Origin: Bacteroidales bacterium UBA5226
Lineage (GTDB): Bacteria > Bacteroidota > Bacteroidia > Bacteroidales > UBA932
DNA length: 37,692 bases
Direction of reading: 5' to 3'
NCBI GenBank assembly: GCA_002409325.1
Contig: DHUU01000016.1
Location: forward strand, 70,329-108,020
Shown here: positions 31,746 to 37,692 of the stretch, in pieces
Position numbering within the stretch: position 1 is the first letter of the stretch
Layout: each line of letters opens with the position of its first letter
Notes under the pieces: generated by a model
What the model was told of the DNA's origin: nothing
Seen by the model: the letters and a program-made list of their open reading frames with translations, nothing else
The model's database searches: none
Made by a program: the position numbers and the translations under genes

Positions 31746-32819
31746 ATGAGGAGAAACATTTTGAAAGCGGCGGGATGCATTCTTTTCGCCGCGTTGTGGG
31801 CATGCAACGGACTTAAGATCGTGCCGGGTCCAAACGGAACCCTTATTGTGGATGTGGCTGTAGAAACACCTTTTGGTGTCAGGACCAGGAGCGCCAGCCT
31901 GGACAATTATGTATTCCTGCTGATTAAGCAAGGCGGGGATACGCTGTATAACTCTACCGTGGAAGCCATCACGGGATCTGCCCTGTCCCTTGAGCCGGGG
32001 TATTATGTAATAGAAGTATTCAATGAAACATTTACAGTACCGGCTTTTGACAAACCATATTATTATTGCCGTGATACAGCAGCCGTCGTAGGAGGGGAAT
32101 CCTGTAAGGTTTTCCTGGTCTGCAAACAGGTAAACGCAGGGGTACGCGTGGTGTTTTCAGAAGCATTCTCTGTGCAACATGCAAGCTACAGCATAAATAT
32201 TTCGGGAACCGGAGGGTCCCTGAATTATGACAGTACTTCGGAAGACAGGTGGGGATATTTTTTCCCAGGGCAGATAAACCTGACCCTGACGGCGGACGGC
32301 TCATCCTCAGATCCGGTTGAAAGACAGATCCAGGAAAAGTACATGTACACATTCCTGGTGGAAGAATCGGGTGGTACACAGGACAATGTGGAACCTGTCA
32401 TTACAGTTTCCGTAGACACCACGCGTAGCTGGATAACCAGTCTATGGAACGACACCGGTGGCACAGTACGCGGCCTTACAAAAGAAACGGCTTATACCAT
32501 TGCACAGGCCAGTACCCTGGAAGGTGGCCTGAATGATATCTGGGTGTGCGGGTATATTGTCGGTTGTTATTCGTCCAATGGGTCATTCTTATACGGGGGT
32601 AGCAACAGCGCTACAAACCTCGCCCTTGCCGACACTGACTCCTACATTGAGAAGCCAATGTCGTATCCCGTAGAACTACCCCTGGGAGCCATACGTGACG
32701 CCCTGAATGTAGTGGATCACCCTGATTATATTCACACCAAGGTGTGGATAAAAGGTAAAACGAATGCCAGTTATTTTGGATTGCCGGGAATGAAAAGTCC
32801 CAAAGAATACTCCTGGTAA
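31746..32819 (+). CDS. DUF4493-like lipoprotein with C-terminal DUF6359-like region
   Basis: A 357-residue surface or periplasmic lipoprotein. The signal peptide ends in LWAC (Cys20). An Ig-like beta region follows (about 30-230), with TLIVDVAVETPF, SLDNYVFLLI and LSLEPGYYVIEVFN, which resembles the DUF4493 fimbria-like domain of Bacteroidales. The C-terminal third (TKETAYTIAQASTLEGG, DIWVCGYIVGCYSSNG, ATNLALADTDSY, VWIKGKTNASYFGLPGMKSPKEY) matches the pattern of DUF6359-type OB-fold domains often attached to such lipoproteins. No enzymatic residues are evident. It stands alone and is followed by two hairpins. Domain names are from pattern memory and are less certain than the lipoprotein call. 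Confidence 0.7.
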   Translation: MRRNILKAAGCILFAALWACNGLKIVPGPNGTLIVDVAVETPFGVRTRSASLDNYVFLLIKQGGDTLYNSTVEAITGSALSLEPGYYVIEVFNETFTVPAFDKPYYYCRDTAAVVGGESCKVFLVCKQVNAGVRVVFSEAFSVQHASYSINISGTGGSLNYDSTSEDRWGYFFPGQINLTLTADGSSSDPVERQIQEKYMYTFLVEESGGTQDNVEPVITVSVDTTRSWITSLWNDTGGTVRGLTKETAYTIAQASTLEGGLNDIWVCGYIVGCYSSNGSFLYGGSNSATNLALADTDSYIEKPMSYPVELPLGAIRDALNVVDHPDYIHTKVWIKGKTNASYFGLPGMKSPKEYSW

Positions 32820-32828
32820 AAACAACAA

Positions 32829-32857
32829 GAGGATGGTCCGAGAACCGGACCAACCTC
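32829..32857. repeat. Stem-loop after the DUF4493-like gene
   Basis: GAGG..GGTCCG and CGGACC..CCTC form a stem of about 11 pairs with one mismatch and a 5-base loop, starting 10 bp after the stop codon. No T-tract follows, so it may protect the mRNA 3' end rather than terminate transcription. Confidence 0.5.
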
Positions 32858-32896
32858 TACCGTTGAAACCTATAAACCTAAAACCAAATAGTAGAT

Positions 32897-32942
32897 GCAG
32901 GTGCATACAAAAACGTTGCATGCACCTGCGCTATTTTTTTTT
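32897..32942 (+). terminator. Intrinsic terminator
   Basis: GCAGGTGCAT and ATGCACCTGC form a perfect 10-bp stem with a 13-base loop, followed after GCTA by nine Ts on the + strand. It lies between the convergent lipoprotein and FKBP genes. It terminates the + strand gene and may also act on the minus strand, where no U-tract follows. Confidence 0.8.
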
Positions 32943-32951
32943 GTAATACCG

Positions 32952-33968
32952 TTAATTGTTTAATGGCACGTATATCCAGAAAAACAAAGGCATATAGGAA
33001 GGGATGCCGCCTCCCAGGTAAACGCCAGAAGCGGAGGACTGCTTGCCTTCGAGCTTATACCCGTAGTCTGAATGGAAAAAACAAACGGCAACTTCTCCAT
33101 ATTTCATGTCCTGCATGCATTTGCTGAATCCTTTGACCACAGATCCCTCCTCCTGGTTTGTGTCTTCCTCCTGGTCCTTGGCTGGAATAGACACCTGAAG
33201 GGCTGAATAATCTTTACCTGAGTTGTAAATCCTATATTTTTGTGCCGTATCGGCCACGTTGGTGTCAAACACATGGCCATTCAGAAATTTGCCTATATAC
33301 CATGCTTTTGCAGTGGTTGAAGCCTGCACCGAATCTCCCGTACCCGGGATCAGTGTCACTTTGTAAAACCCTCTTTCCAGGGAATCCACCCCGGGATAAA
33401 ACCTGTCCCGGAAAGACTCCAGGGTGTCTATCTGGTACTTGTCAATATCGCTGACCACCCTGACCAATTCCAGATCATATACCATGGCTGTGGAATTTTC
33501 TGAACTTCCCCCTTCCTGATAAGCCGACAACCAATAGGGAAGCCATATCCGGCGCAACTCTCCTTCCCGCATGTCTAGCAGCATTTCTTCTAGCCCCATC
33601 ATGATTGAATAGTTCCCCATGTACCATAAAAGGGGAATGTAGGCGTTGGCCTGACTATAAGCCCCCAACTGCCTTGCAACATATTCATCTGTGCTGGCCT
33701 GGATGTTATATTTGAGATCAAGAACAGTTTCCCTTACAAAAACAGTGGATGAGTCCGTAGTCGGCATCCCTGAACCTTTGCGCACTACGGTGAAGTAAAG
33801 ACCTGATTCTGTTTTTTGCAATGTATCGTGATGGATGACCTTGACATGTGCGGCCAGCATTTTTTCATGTGCCTGGCGTGTAGACTCTGTTTGTTCCCGG
33901 GCGCAGGAAGACAGTAAAACCGGTATGGTTGCCAAAACTGCCGCTGTCAGGTAAATCAATTTTTTCAT
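32952..33968 (-). CDS. FKBP-type peptidyl-prolyl isomerase-like lipoprotein, two domains
   Basis: A 338-residue lipoprotein with lipobox VLLSSC (Cys22). Two FKBP-like units follow. The first, about 50-175, has GLYFTVVRKGSG, MMGLEEMLLDMREGELRRIWLP and ends VYDLELVRV. The second, about 195-335, has RGFYKVTLIPGTGD, AWYIGKFLNGHVFDT and GFSKCMQDMKYGEVAVCFFHSDYGY. FKBPs isomerise Xaa-Pro bonds in folding secreted proteins; in Bacteroidetes such lipoproteins resemble GldI. Several active-site aromatic residues appear replaced in the first unit, so activity is uncertain. It overlaps the second FKBP gene by 4 bp (ATGA) and is the last gene of the nrnA unit. Confidence 0.78.
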   Translation of the reverse strand: MKKLIYLTAAVLATIPVLLSSCAREQTESTRQAHEKMLAAHVKVIHHDTLQKTESGLYFTVVRKGSGMPTTDSSTVFVRETVLDLKYNIQASTDEYVARQLGAYSQANAYIPLLWYMGNYSIMMGLEEMLLDMREGELRRIWLPYWLSAYQEGGSSENSTAMVYDLELVRVVSDIDKYQIDTLESFRDRFYPGVDSLERGFYKVTLIPGTGDSVQASTTAKAWYIGKFLNGHVFDTNVADTAQKYRIYNSGKDYSALQVSIPAKDQEEDTNQEEGSVVKGFSKCMQDMKYGEVAVCFFHSDYGYKLEGKQSSASGVYLGGGIPSYMPLFFWIYVPLNN

Positions 33969-34516
33969 TCCTGCAAAGATATCTGTTTTTTTACAATCCG
34001 TTCTATCCAGATCTCAAACAACAGGGGCGACATAAGGGGCACCTGGCCTACTGTTGTGTTGCCGTATCCGTATTCGGCATTGAAAATCAAATAGGCATGT
34101 TCGCCGGCAGACATACCCATAAATCCGTAATCCAGTCCTTTCAGAAATTTCCCCTGGCCAGTTACCCCGGACCTTACCACTGCCTGGTCTGCAGAAAGTG
34201 TCCTGTTATAAACTGCCGCCACACTGTCTGAGTTGGTATGAAACAACTCACCCTTTCCCCTGGAAAAAACATGTCCCGCATAGTAAAAATAAACGGTATC
34301 CCCCGTTGTCAGTGTATCGGCCGGGGTAACAGGCTTTCCGGGCTCCAGAACGGCCCTTACCACCCCTTTCTGGTAATAAACGGTGTCTTTGATAAGGGTC
34401 TGGACAAACTGGTCAATTTCTTCTTCCTGCTTTATGAGCATCAATTTGCGGTCTTCCTTTGTACAGGAAGCAACCGCAAGGAGCAATCCGGCAAGCAAGA
34501 CCAAATATGTTCTCAT
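33965..34516 (-). CDS. FKBP-type peptidyl-prolyl isomerase lipoprotein
   Basis: A 183-residue lipoprotein. The signal peptide runs MRTYLVLLAGLLLAVASC (lipidated Cys18), followed by a charged helical stretch to about residue 45. The FKBP domain has DTVYFYYAGHVFSRGKGELF, VVRSGVTGQGKFLKGLDYGFMGMSAGEHAYLIF and AEYGYGNTTVGQVPLMSPLLFEI. The last part keeps the GYG and the PLLFEI strand of active FKBPs, so isomerase activity is plausible. I chose the ATG at 34514-34516 over a TTG seven codons upstream because it begins the signal peptide. It lies 13 bp after nrnA. Confidence 0.85.
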   Translation of the reverse strand: MRTYLVLLAGLLLAVASCTKEDRKLMLIKQEEEIDQFVQTLIKDTVYYQKGVVRAVLEPGKPVTPADTLTTGDTVYFYYAGHVFSRGKGELFHTNSDSVAAVYNRTLSADQAVVRSGVTGQGKFLKGLDYGFMGMSAGEHAYLIFNAEYGYGNTTVGQVPLMSPLLFEIWIERIVKKQISLQE

Positions 34517-34529
34517 TCCTGATCTGCAG

Positions 34530-35540
34530 TTATGCAATTATTGTGCCCAGGGCTTCTTTCAGCAAATTCTCGATCTTCTCGGGAGCATCTTCCATTTTAC
34601 CCGCCGAAGCATTGTAATGGCCTCCTCCGTTGAAGAATTGCTTTGCTATTCCGTTAACGGCAATCGCTCCTTTTGACCGGAGCGATACTTTTATGTAATC
34701 CTCCCTCTGAAGGAAAAAGGCCGAGACGTTGATCCCCTTGATGGCAAGAGGAAAATTGACAAAACTTTCGGTATCCCCGTTGTGGTAATCAAACGCTTCC
34801 AGAACATCCCTTGTAAGTACAATATACGCTGCGCCAAACTCGGGAAGAACCCTGATGTTTCGGAGGGCATATCCCATCAGGTGCATCCGGTTGAGGGTGA
34901 AATTCTGGTATACCTGGCTGAATATGATTTCTGAATCGGCGCCCCACCGGTGCAGGAGCGATGCTGCTTGGAATGTTTCCGGATATACGCTGTTTGCAAA
35001 CTGATTGGTGTCCGTGATTATGCCTGTCAGAAAAGCGGTAGCCTGCTCTTTTGAAAAGACTACTTGTGGTCTCCAGGCGTTGAGTAACCGGAATATCAAT
35101 TCGCAGGTAGAGCTGACCTGAGGCGTTGAAAAGACCAGGTCAAAATCCTCCAGTGCAGGGTCTATATGATGGTCCATCAGCACCTTGAAAGCCCGGCTTT
35201 CCAATAAAACACGGCTCAGTTCTTCCATCCGTGACAATCCGCTCACATCCACTGCCACCACTATATCCGCCTCTTCTACAGCTCTGATGACCTCTTCTTT
35301 CTGGTGTGAAAACACCAAAATATCCTTCCCCTTATCTAAAAAGTCCAAATAACCGGGATAAGGACTGGGGCAAATGCAGGTCACCCCGTAGCCTTGTTGC
35401 CTTAGGAACAATCCCAATCCTGTAAGGGCTCCCACTGCATCGCCATCCGGATTGATATGTGTAGCCAGCACGATCCGGGCGGATCGGGTGATGGCTTGAT
35501 CCCAGCAGGTAATCAGGTTTTTTGGAAACAGGGCTTTCAT
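34530..35540 (-). CDS. nrnA: DHH/DHHA1 phosphoesterase (NrnA-like oligoribonuclease / pAp phosphatase)
   Basis: NrnA-type enzymes degrade short RNAs to mononucleotides and dephosphorylate 3'-phosphoadenosine 5'-phosphate. The DHH domain shows ATHINPDGDAVGALTGL, IVVAVDVSGLSRME, VLMDHHIDP (the DHH triad) and ITDTNQFAN. The DHHA1 domain near the C-terminus has the substrate-binding FNGGGHYNASAGKM. At 336 residues it has family length. I chose the ATG at 35538-35540; the TTG six codons upstream lies in the promoter box. Two FKBP lipoprotein genes follow on the same strand, so a shared transcript is likely although no functional link is obvious. Confidence 0.9.
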   Translation of the reverse strand: MKALFPKNLITCWDQAITRSARIVLATHINPDGDAVGALTGLGLFLRQQGYGVTCICPSPYPGYLDFLDKGKDILVFSHQKEEVIRAVEEADIVVAVDVSGLSRMEELSRVLLESRAFKVLMDHHIDPALEDFDLVFSTPQVSSTCELIFRLLNAWRPQVVFSKEQATAFLTGIITDTNQFANSVYPETFQAASLLHRWGADSEIIFSQVYQNFTLNRMHLMGYALRNIRVLPEFGAAYIVLTRDVLEAFDYHNGDTESFVNFPLAIKGINVSAFFLQREDYIKVSLRSKGAIAVNGIAKQFFNGGGHYNASAGKMEDAPEKIENLLKEALGTIIA

Positions 35541-35555
35541 AAAAAGATATTGCTG

Positions 35556-35563
35556 CAAATATA
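35556..35563 (-). promoter_or_regulatory. -7 promoter box for nrnA
   Basis: The minus strand reads TATATTTG, a full TANNTTTG match 15 bp before the nrnA ATG, in the 96-bp gap shared with the divergent gene at 35637. Confidence 0.5.
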
Positions 35564-35594
35564 ATTGATTTATTGCAGAGGTTATTTTTTTTCC

Positions 35595-35602
35595 TAATTT
35601 TG
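35595..35602 (+). promoter_or_regulatory. -7 promoter box for the 35637 gene
   Basis: TAATTTTG is a full TANNTTTG match 34 bp before the ATG. A TTG at 35573-35575, 19 bp upstream, fits the -33 element. It probably drives the unit of three genes up to rsmD. Confidence 0.55.
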
Positions 35603-35636
35603 CAAGACTTCTGATAGATTTTTTAATAATTCAATA

Positions 35637-36239
35637 ATGAAGAAAATATTAACCATTGTTATTCTGCCCTTGATTATCATTGCTTTGGGCTACGCCATTG
35701 TCAGGAGCCTGACCGCTCCCATAAATTTCGAAAAACAACGTAATTTCCGTCAATTACTGGCTATAGAGCGGTTGAAAGACATCCGCACCCTACAGTCCAC
35801 TTACAAAACAGAGTTCGGAAAGTACGCTGGCAGTTTTGATACTCTGGAAAATTTTTACAAAAACGGTTTCATAACAATTGTTCGCCAGGTAGGTTCATTG
35901 GACGACTCGTTAGCTGTAGCACAGGGGCGTGTATTTCGTGACAGTATGGAAATGGCTGTGAAGGATACCCTACTCAAATACCAGGGTTTCAACATTGACT
36001 CCCTTCGCTGGGTTCCGCTGGTAGGAGAGGAATTTGAAATCAGGGCTGTGGTAAAAAAAGTATCGGGCGTGGACGTTCCTCTTTTTGAGGCATGTACACC
36101 TTATGACGTTCTCCTGAGGGGCATGAACCGCCAGCTGATAGTCAACCTGAATGAAGAGCGCAACATATCCAACCGTTATCCTGGTGTTAAGGTGGGTAGC
36201 ATAGACCAACCAAACAACAACGCTGGTAACTGGGAATAA
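35637..36239 (+). CDS. Conserved hypothetical membrane-anchored protein
   Basis: I do not recognise a named family. The 200-residue protein has one N-terminal membrane helix (ILTIVILPLIIIALGYAIV, about 4-22) and the rest looks exported to the periplasm. The segment RNFRQLLAIERLKDIRTLQSTYKTEFGKYAGSFDTLENF recalls the first helix and following loop of pseudopilin-like proteins, but the prepilin peptidase site (Gly before Phe-Thr-Leu-hydrophobic-Glu) is absent. It begins a three-gene unit with the DUF3822 gene (4-bp gap) and rsmD. Confidence 0.7.
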   Translation: MKKILTIVILPLIIIALGYAIVRSLTAPINFEKQRNFRQLLAIERLKDIRTLQSTYKTEFGKYAGSFDTLENFYKNGFITIVRQVGSLDDSLAVAQGRVFRDSMEMAVKDTLLKYQGFNIDSLRWVPLVGEEFEIRAVVKKVSGVDVPLFEACTPYDVLLRGMNRQLIVNLNEERNISNRYPGVKVGSIDQPNNNAGNWE

Positions 36240-36243
36240 CAAC

Positions 36244-37062
36244 ATGTCTGCGATTAGCAAAATACCGCAGGCAAATCACAGATTGTCCATTCATATTGGG
36301 GTGAATGGACTTTCTTTTGTTATCCAGGACACCCATACACAGGAATGCCTTATATGGCAAAATCATATGTATTCCTTTCCCGGAAACGATTATAACGAGT
36401 GGGCAAAAGAAGTGGGAAACGTGTTCCGACAGGAAGCTATTCTCCAGAAGCGTTTCAACCATTGCGATGTCATGATTGACACGCACAAATATACCCTCAT
36501 TCCCATCTCTATCTTTGAAGCCGAACAGGCTGTTGAAGTACTCCGTCAGCTATTTGAGGTAGCCTACCTGGACGAAGTCAACTATTCTGAACTGGCATCC
36601 CAGGAAGCCACCTGCATTTATGCCCTCCCCGCTCCGGTCAACGCCATGGTGTTCAAATACCAGCACAAGGCCAGGTTTTATGCCTCGGTCATGCCACTGC
36701 TCCATTTGATTATGGAGCGGAAAGAATACTCAAGGGCTTTGATGCACTATTCCCATACACACGTAGACCTGATATTGATGCAGGGGGAGCGTCTGCTGCT
36801 ATGCAATTCCTATGCAATAGACCGTTTCAGCACAGCCCTGTATTTTCTTTTATTTGCCCTTAAACAATGGCAGCTCAATCCCGGAAGCCTGAACCTTTAC
36901 ATAAGCGGTCCTTTCAAACCGACGCACACCAAGCAGTTGTGCAACTATTTTCCCTCGGTGACGGTTGCCACCTCCCCGACAGGCCTCTTCCCGTCAGAAG
37001 CCCTGAGCCTTCAGTATGGACCTCATTTTTTCCCGGTATGCGAATCATCAGTGGAAGTCTGA
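36244..37062 (+). CDS. DUF3822 family protein
   Basis: A 272-residue Bacteroidetes protein of unknown function. The N-terminal HRLSIHIGVNGLSFVIQDT and the central SATCIYALP-like segment (EATCIYALPAPVNAMVFKY) are typical of DUF3822, which resembles an actin/FtsA-like ATPase fold in outline (LSIHIGVNGLSF as a first strand pair, LYISGPF as a late strand). No clear nucleotide-binding residues are visible, so the fold comparison is tentative. It starts 4 bp after the hypothetical gene and overlaps rsmD by 25 bp, an arrangement common in the phylum. Confidence 0.85.
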   Translation: MSAISKIPQANHRLSIHIGVNGLSFVIQDTHTQECLIWQNHMYSFPGNDYNEWAKEVGNVFRQEAILQKRFNHCDVMIDTHKYTLIPISIFEAEQAVEVLRQLFEVAYLDEVNYSELASQEATCIYALPAPVNAMVFKYQHKARFYASVMPLLHLIMERKEYSRALMHYSHTHVDLILMQGERLLLCNSYAIDRFSTALYFLLFALKQWQLNPGSLNLYISGPFKPTHTKQLCNYFPSVTVATSPTGLFPSEALSLQYGPHFFPVCESSVEV

Positions 37063-37634
37063 AGGGGCGTATAATCCTGCCGCCAAAAACCTTCAAAGCA
37101 CGCCCCACTACCGATTTTGCCAAGGAAGGCCTTTTCAATGTGCTGGAGCATTCCCTGAATTTCAACACCACAACCGTACTGGATTTGTTTGCCGGAAGCG
37201 GAAGCATTTCTCTGGAATTCGCTTCCAGGGGTTGTCTTGCTGTTACTTGTGTCGAAATGAATTCACTGCATGCCGCCTTTATCAAAGAAACCGCGGCAGC
37301 CTTGGGTCTTGCTTCCAGCATACAGGTGGTACGCACCAATGTGTTTGATTTCCTGAAAATCTGCACCCGCAAATACAGCCTGGTATTTGCCGATCCCCCC
37401 TTCGACCTGCCAGGCCTGGATAATCTGCCGGAAAAAATACTTAATGCCGGCATCCTGCAAGAAAATGGAATGCTTGTGTTAGAACATCCTGCTACATTTT
37501 CCTTTTCCGGATCAGAGCATTTTGTGAAAGAAAAGAAATACGGAAACGTGCATTTCAGTTTTTTTGCAGTTTCAAAAACATTGCCTACATTTGCCCTCCC
37601 AAACAATCAAGGTCCGGTAGTTCAGCCTGGTTAG
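37038..37634 (+). CDS. rsmD: 16S rRNA (guanine966-N2)-methyltransferase RsmD, reading into tRNA-Asp
   Basis: RsmD methylates G966 of 16S rRNA in the 30S subunit using SAM. The start MRIISGSLKGRIILPP (ATG at 37038) is the family signature, with RPTTDFAKEGLFNVLE next. The SAM site is VLDLFAGSGSISLEFASRG, and the catalytic motif is LVFADPPFDLP. The frame ends with VSKTLPTFALPNNQGPVVQPG and a TAG at 37632-37634, which lies inside the tRNA-Asp D-arm. The last eight codons including the stop thus overlap the tRNA, and the tRNA promoter lies within the preceding codons. The length of 198 residues is slightly above usual because of this tail. Confidence 0.9.
   Translation: MRIISGSLKGRIILPPKTFKARPTTDFAKEGLFNVLEHSLNFNTTTVLDLFAGSGSISLEFASRGCLAVTCVEMNSLHAAFIKETAAALGLASSIQVVRTNVFDFLKICTRKYSLVFADPPFDLPGLDNLPEKILNAGILQENGMLVLEHPATFSFSGSEHFVKEKKYGNVHFSFFAVSKTLPTFALPNNQGPVVQPG
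37586..37593 (+). promoter_or_regulatory. -7 promoter box for tRNA-Asp
   Basis: TACATTTG is a full TANNTTTG match, with a -33 TTTG at 37563-37566 and the ideal 19-bp spacer. It lies inside the end of rsmD, 17 bp before the tRNA. This is the most complete promoter in the window. Confidence 0.7.
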
Positions 37635-37685
37635 AATACGTGCCTGTCACGCACGGGGTCGCGGGTTCGAGTCCCGTCCGGACCG
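37611..37685 (+). tRNA. tRNA-Asp (GTC anticodon)
   Basis: The acceptor stem GGTCCGG pairs with CCGGACC (37678-37684), with discriminator G37685 as expected for tRNA-Asp. The anticodon stem CGTGC/GCACG (37639-37643 and 37651-37655) encloses CTGTCAC with anticodon GTC at 37646-37648. The T-arm is GCGGG-TTCGAGT-CCCGT. CCA is not encoded directly after the discriminator (CTCCA follows), so it must be added after transcription. The 5' 24 bases overlap the end of rsmD. Confidence 0.95.
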
Positions 37686-37692
37686 CTCCATA

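Noticed and set aside
36867..37037. Longer N-terminus for RsmD
   Set aside because: The 57 extra codons overlap the DUF3822 gene in another frame and have no resemblance to the family; MRIISGSLKG at 37038 is the conserved start.

Overview
The window looks like chromosomal DNA of an anaerobic, fermentative member of the Bacteroidetes, most likely order Bacteroidales. The evidence is the Bacteroidetes -7 promoter box (TANNTTTG) upstream of many genes, Bacteroidetes-type families (Rho with a long disordered insertion, LptD with an OstA domain, DUF3822, DUF4493, BACON domains, GldI-like FKBP lipoproteins), and a complete NAD-linked [FeFe]-hydrogenase operon. Coding density is very high: no gap between genes reaches 300 bp and many genes overlap by 1-25 bp. 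I see no insertion sequence, prophage, CRISPR array or rRNA.

Layout. 1-5308: the 5' end of rho (cut by the window edge), lptD, then the divergent pair of a cell-wall amidase and an MlaD-type lipid transporter subunit. 5519-9037: dnaA, pepD and rpe on the + strand. 9030-12857: a minus-strand operon rsfS-ftsH-cdsA-psd (ribosome silencing, membrane proteolysis, phospholipid synthesis). 12911-15334: birA (+), convergent with prfA-pyrF (-).

15429-27072: thirteen more genes, all on the minus strand and packed almost end to end. Read in transcription order they are a SAM hydrolase, MazG, TcdA and a GNAT-like protein, followed by DRTGG, an RsbW-like kinase, a sensory-type [FeFe]-hydrogenase homologue, a second DRTGG, a PHP hydrolase, a HATPase, a thioredoxin-like [2Fe-2S] protein, and finally HydB, HydA and HydC. 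A strong hairpin ends the run at 15379-15411.

27175-32819: accessory genes: a BACON/thioredoxin lipoprotein, an unusual 1078-residue iron-sulfur flavoprotein and a DUF4493 lipoprotein. 32952-35540: nrnA followed by two FKBP-type lipoproteins (-). 35637-37685: a conserved hypothetical protein, a DUF3822 protein, rsmD, and a tRNA-Asp whose 5' part overlaps the end of rsmD.

The main point of interest is the hydrogenase locus. The catalytic trio HydABC would exchange electrons between NADH, ferredoxin and H2. The seven genes before it look like a signalling module built round a hydrogenase homologue that keeps the H-cluster cysteines but has Tyr where catalytic enzymes have the proton-relay Cys. 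With two GHKL ATPases, two DRTGG proteins and a PHP hydrolase, this resembles a hydrogen- or redox-sensing relay whose output has not been defined. Also notable are the three-enzyme fusion at 28388-31624, a birA that has lost its C-terminal domain where it runs into pyrF, and the rsmD/tRNA-Asp overlap.
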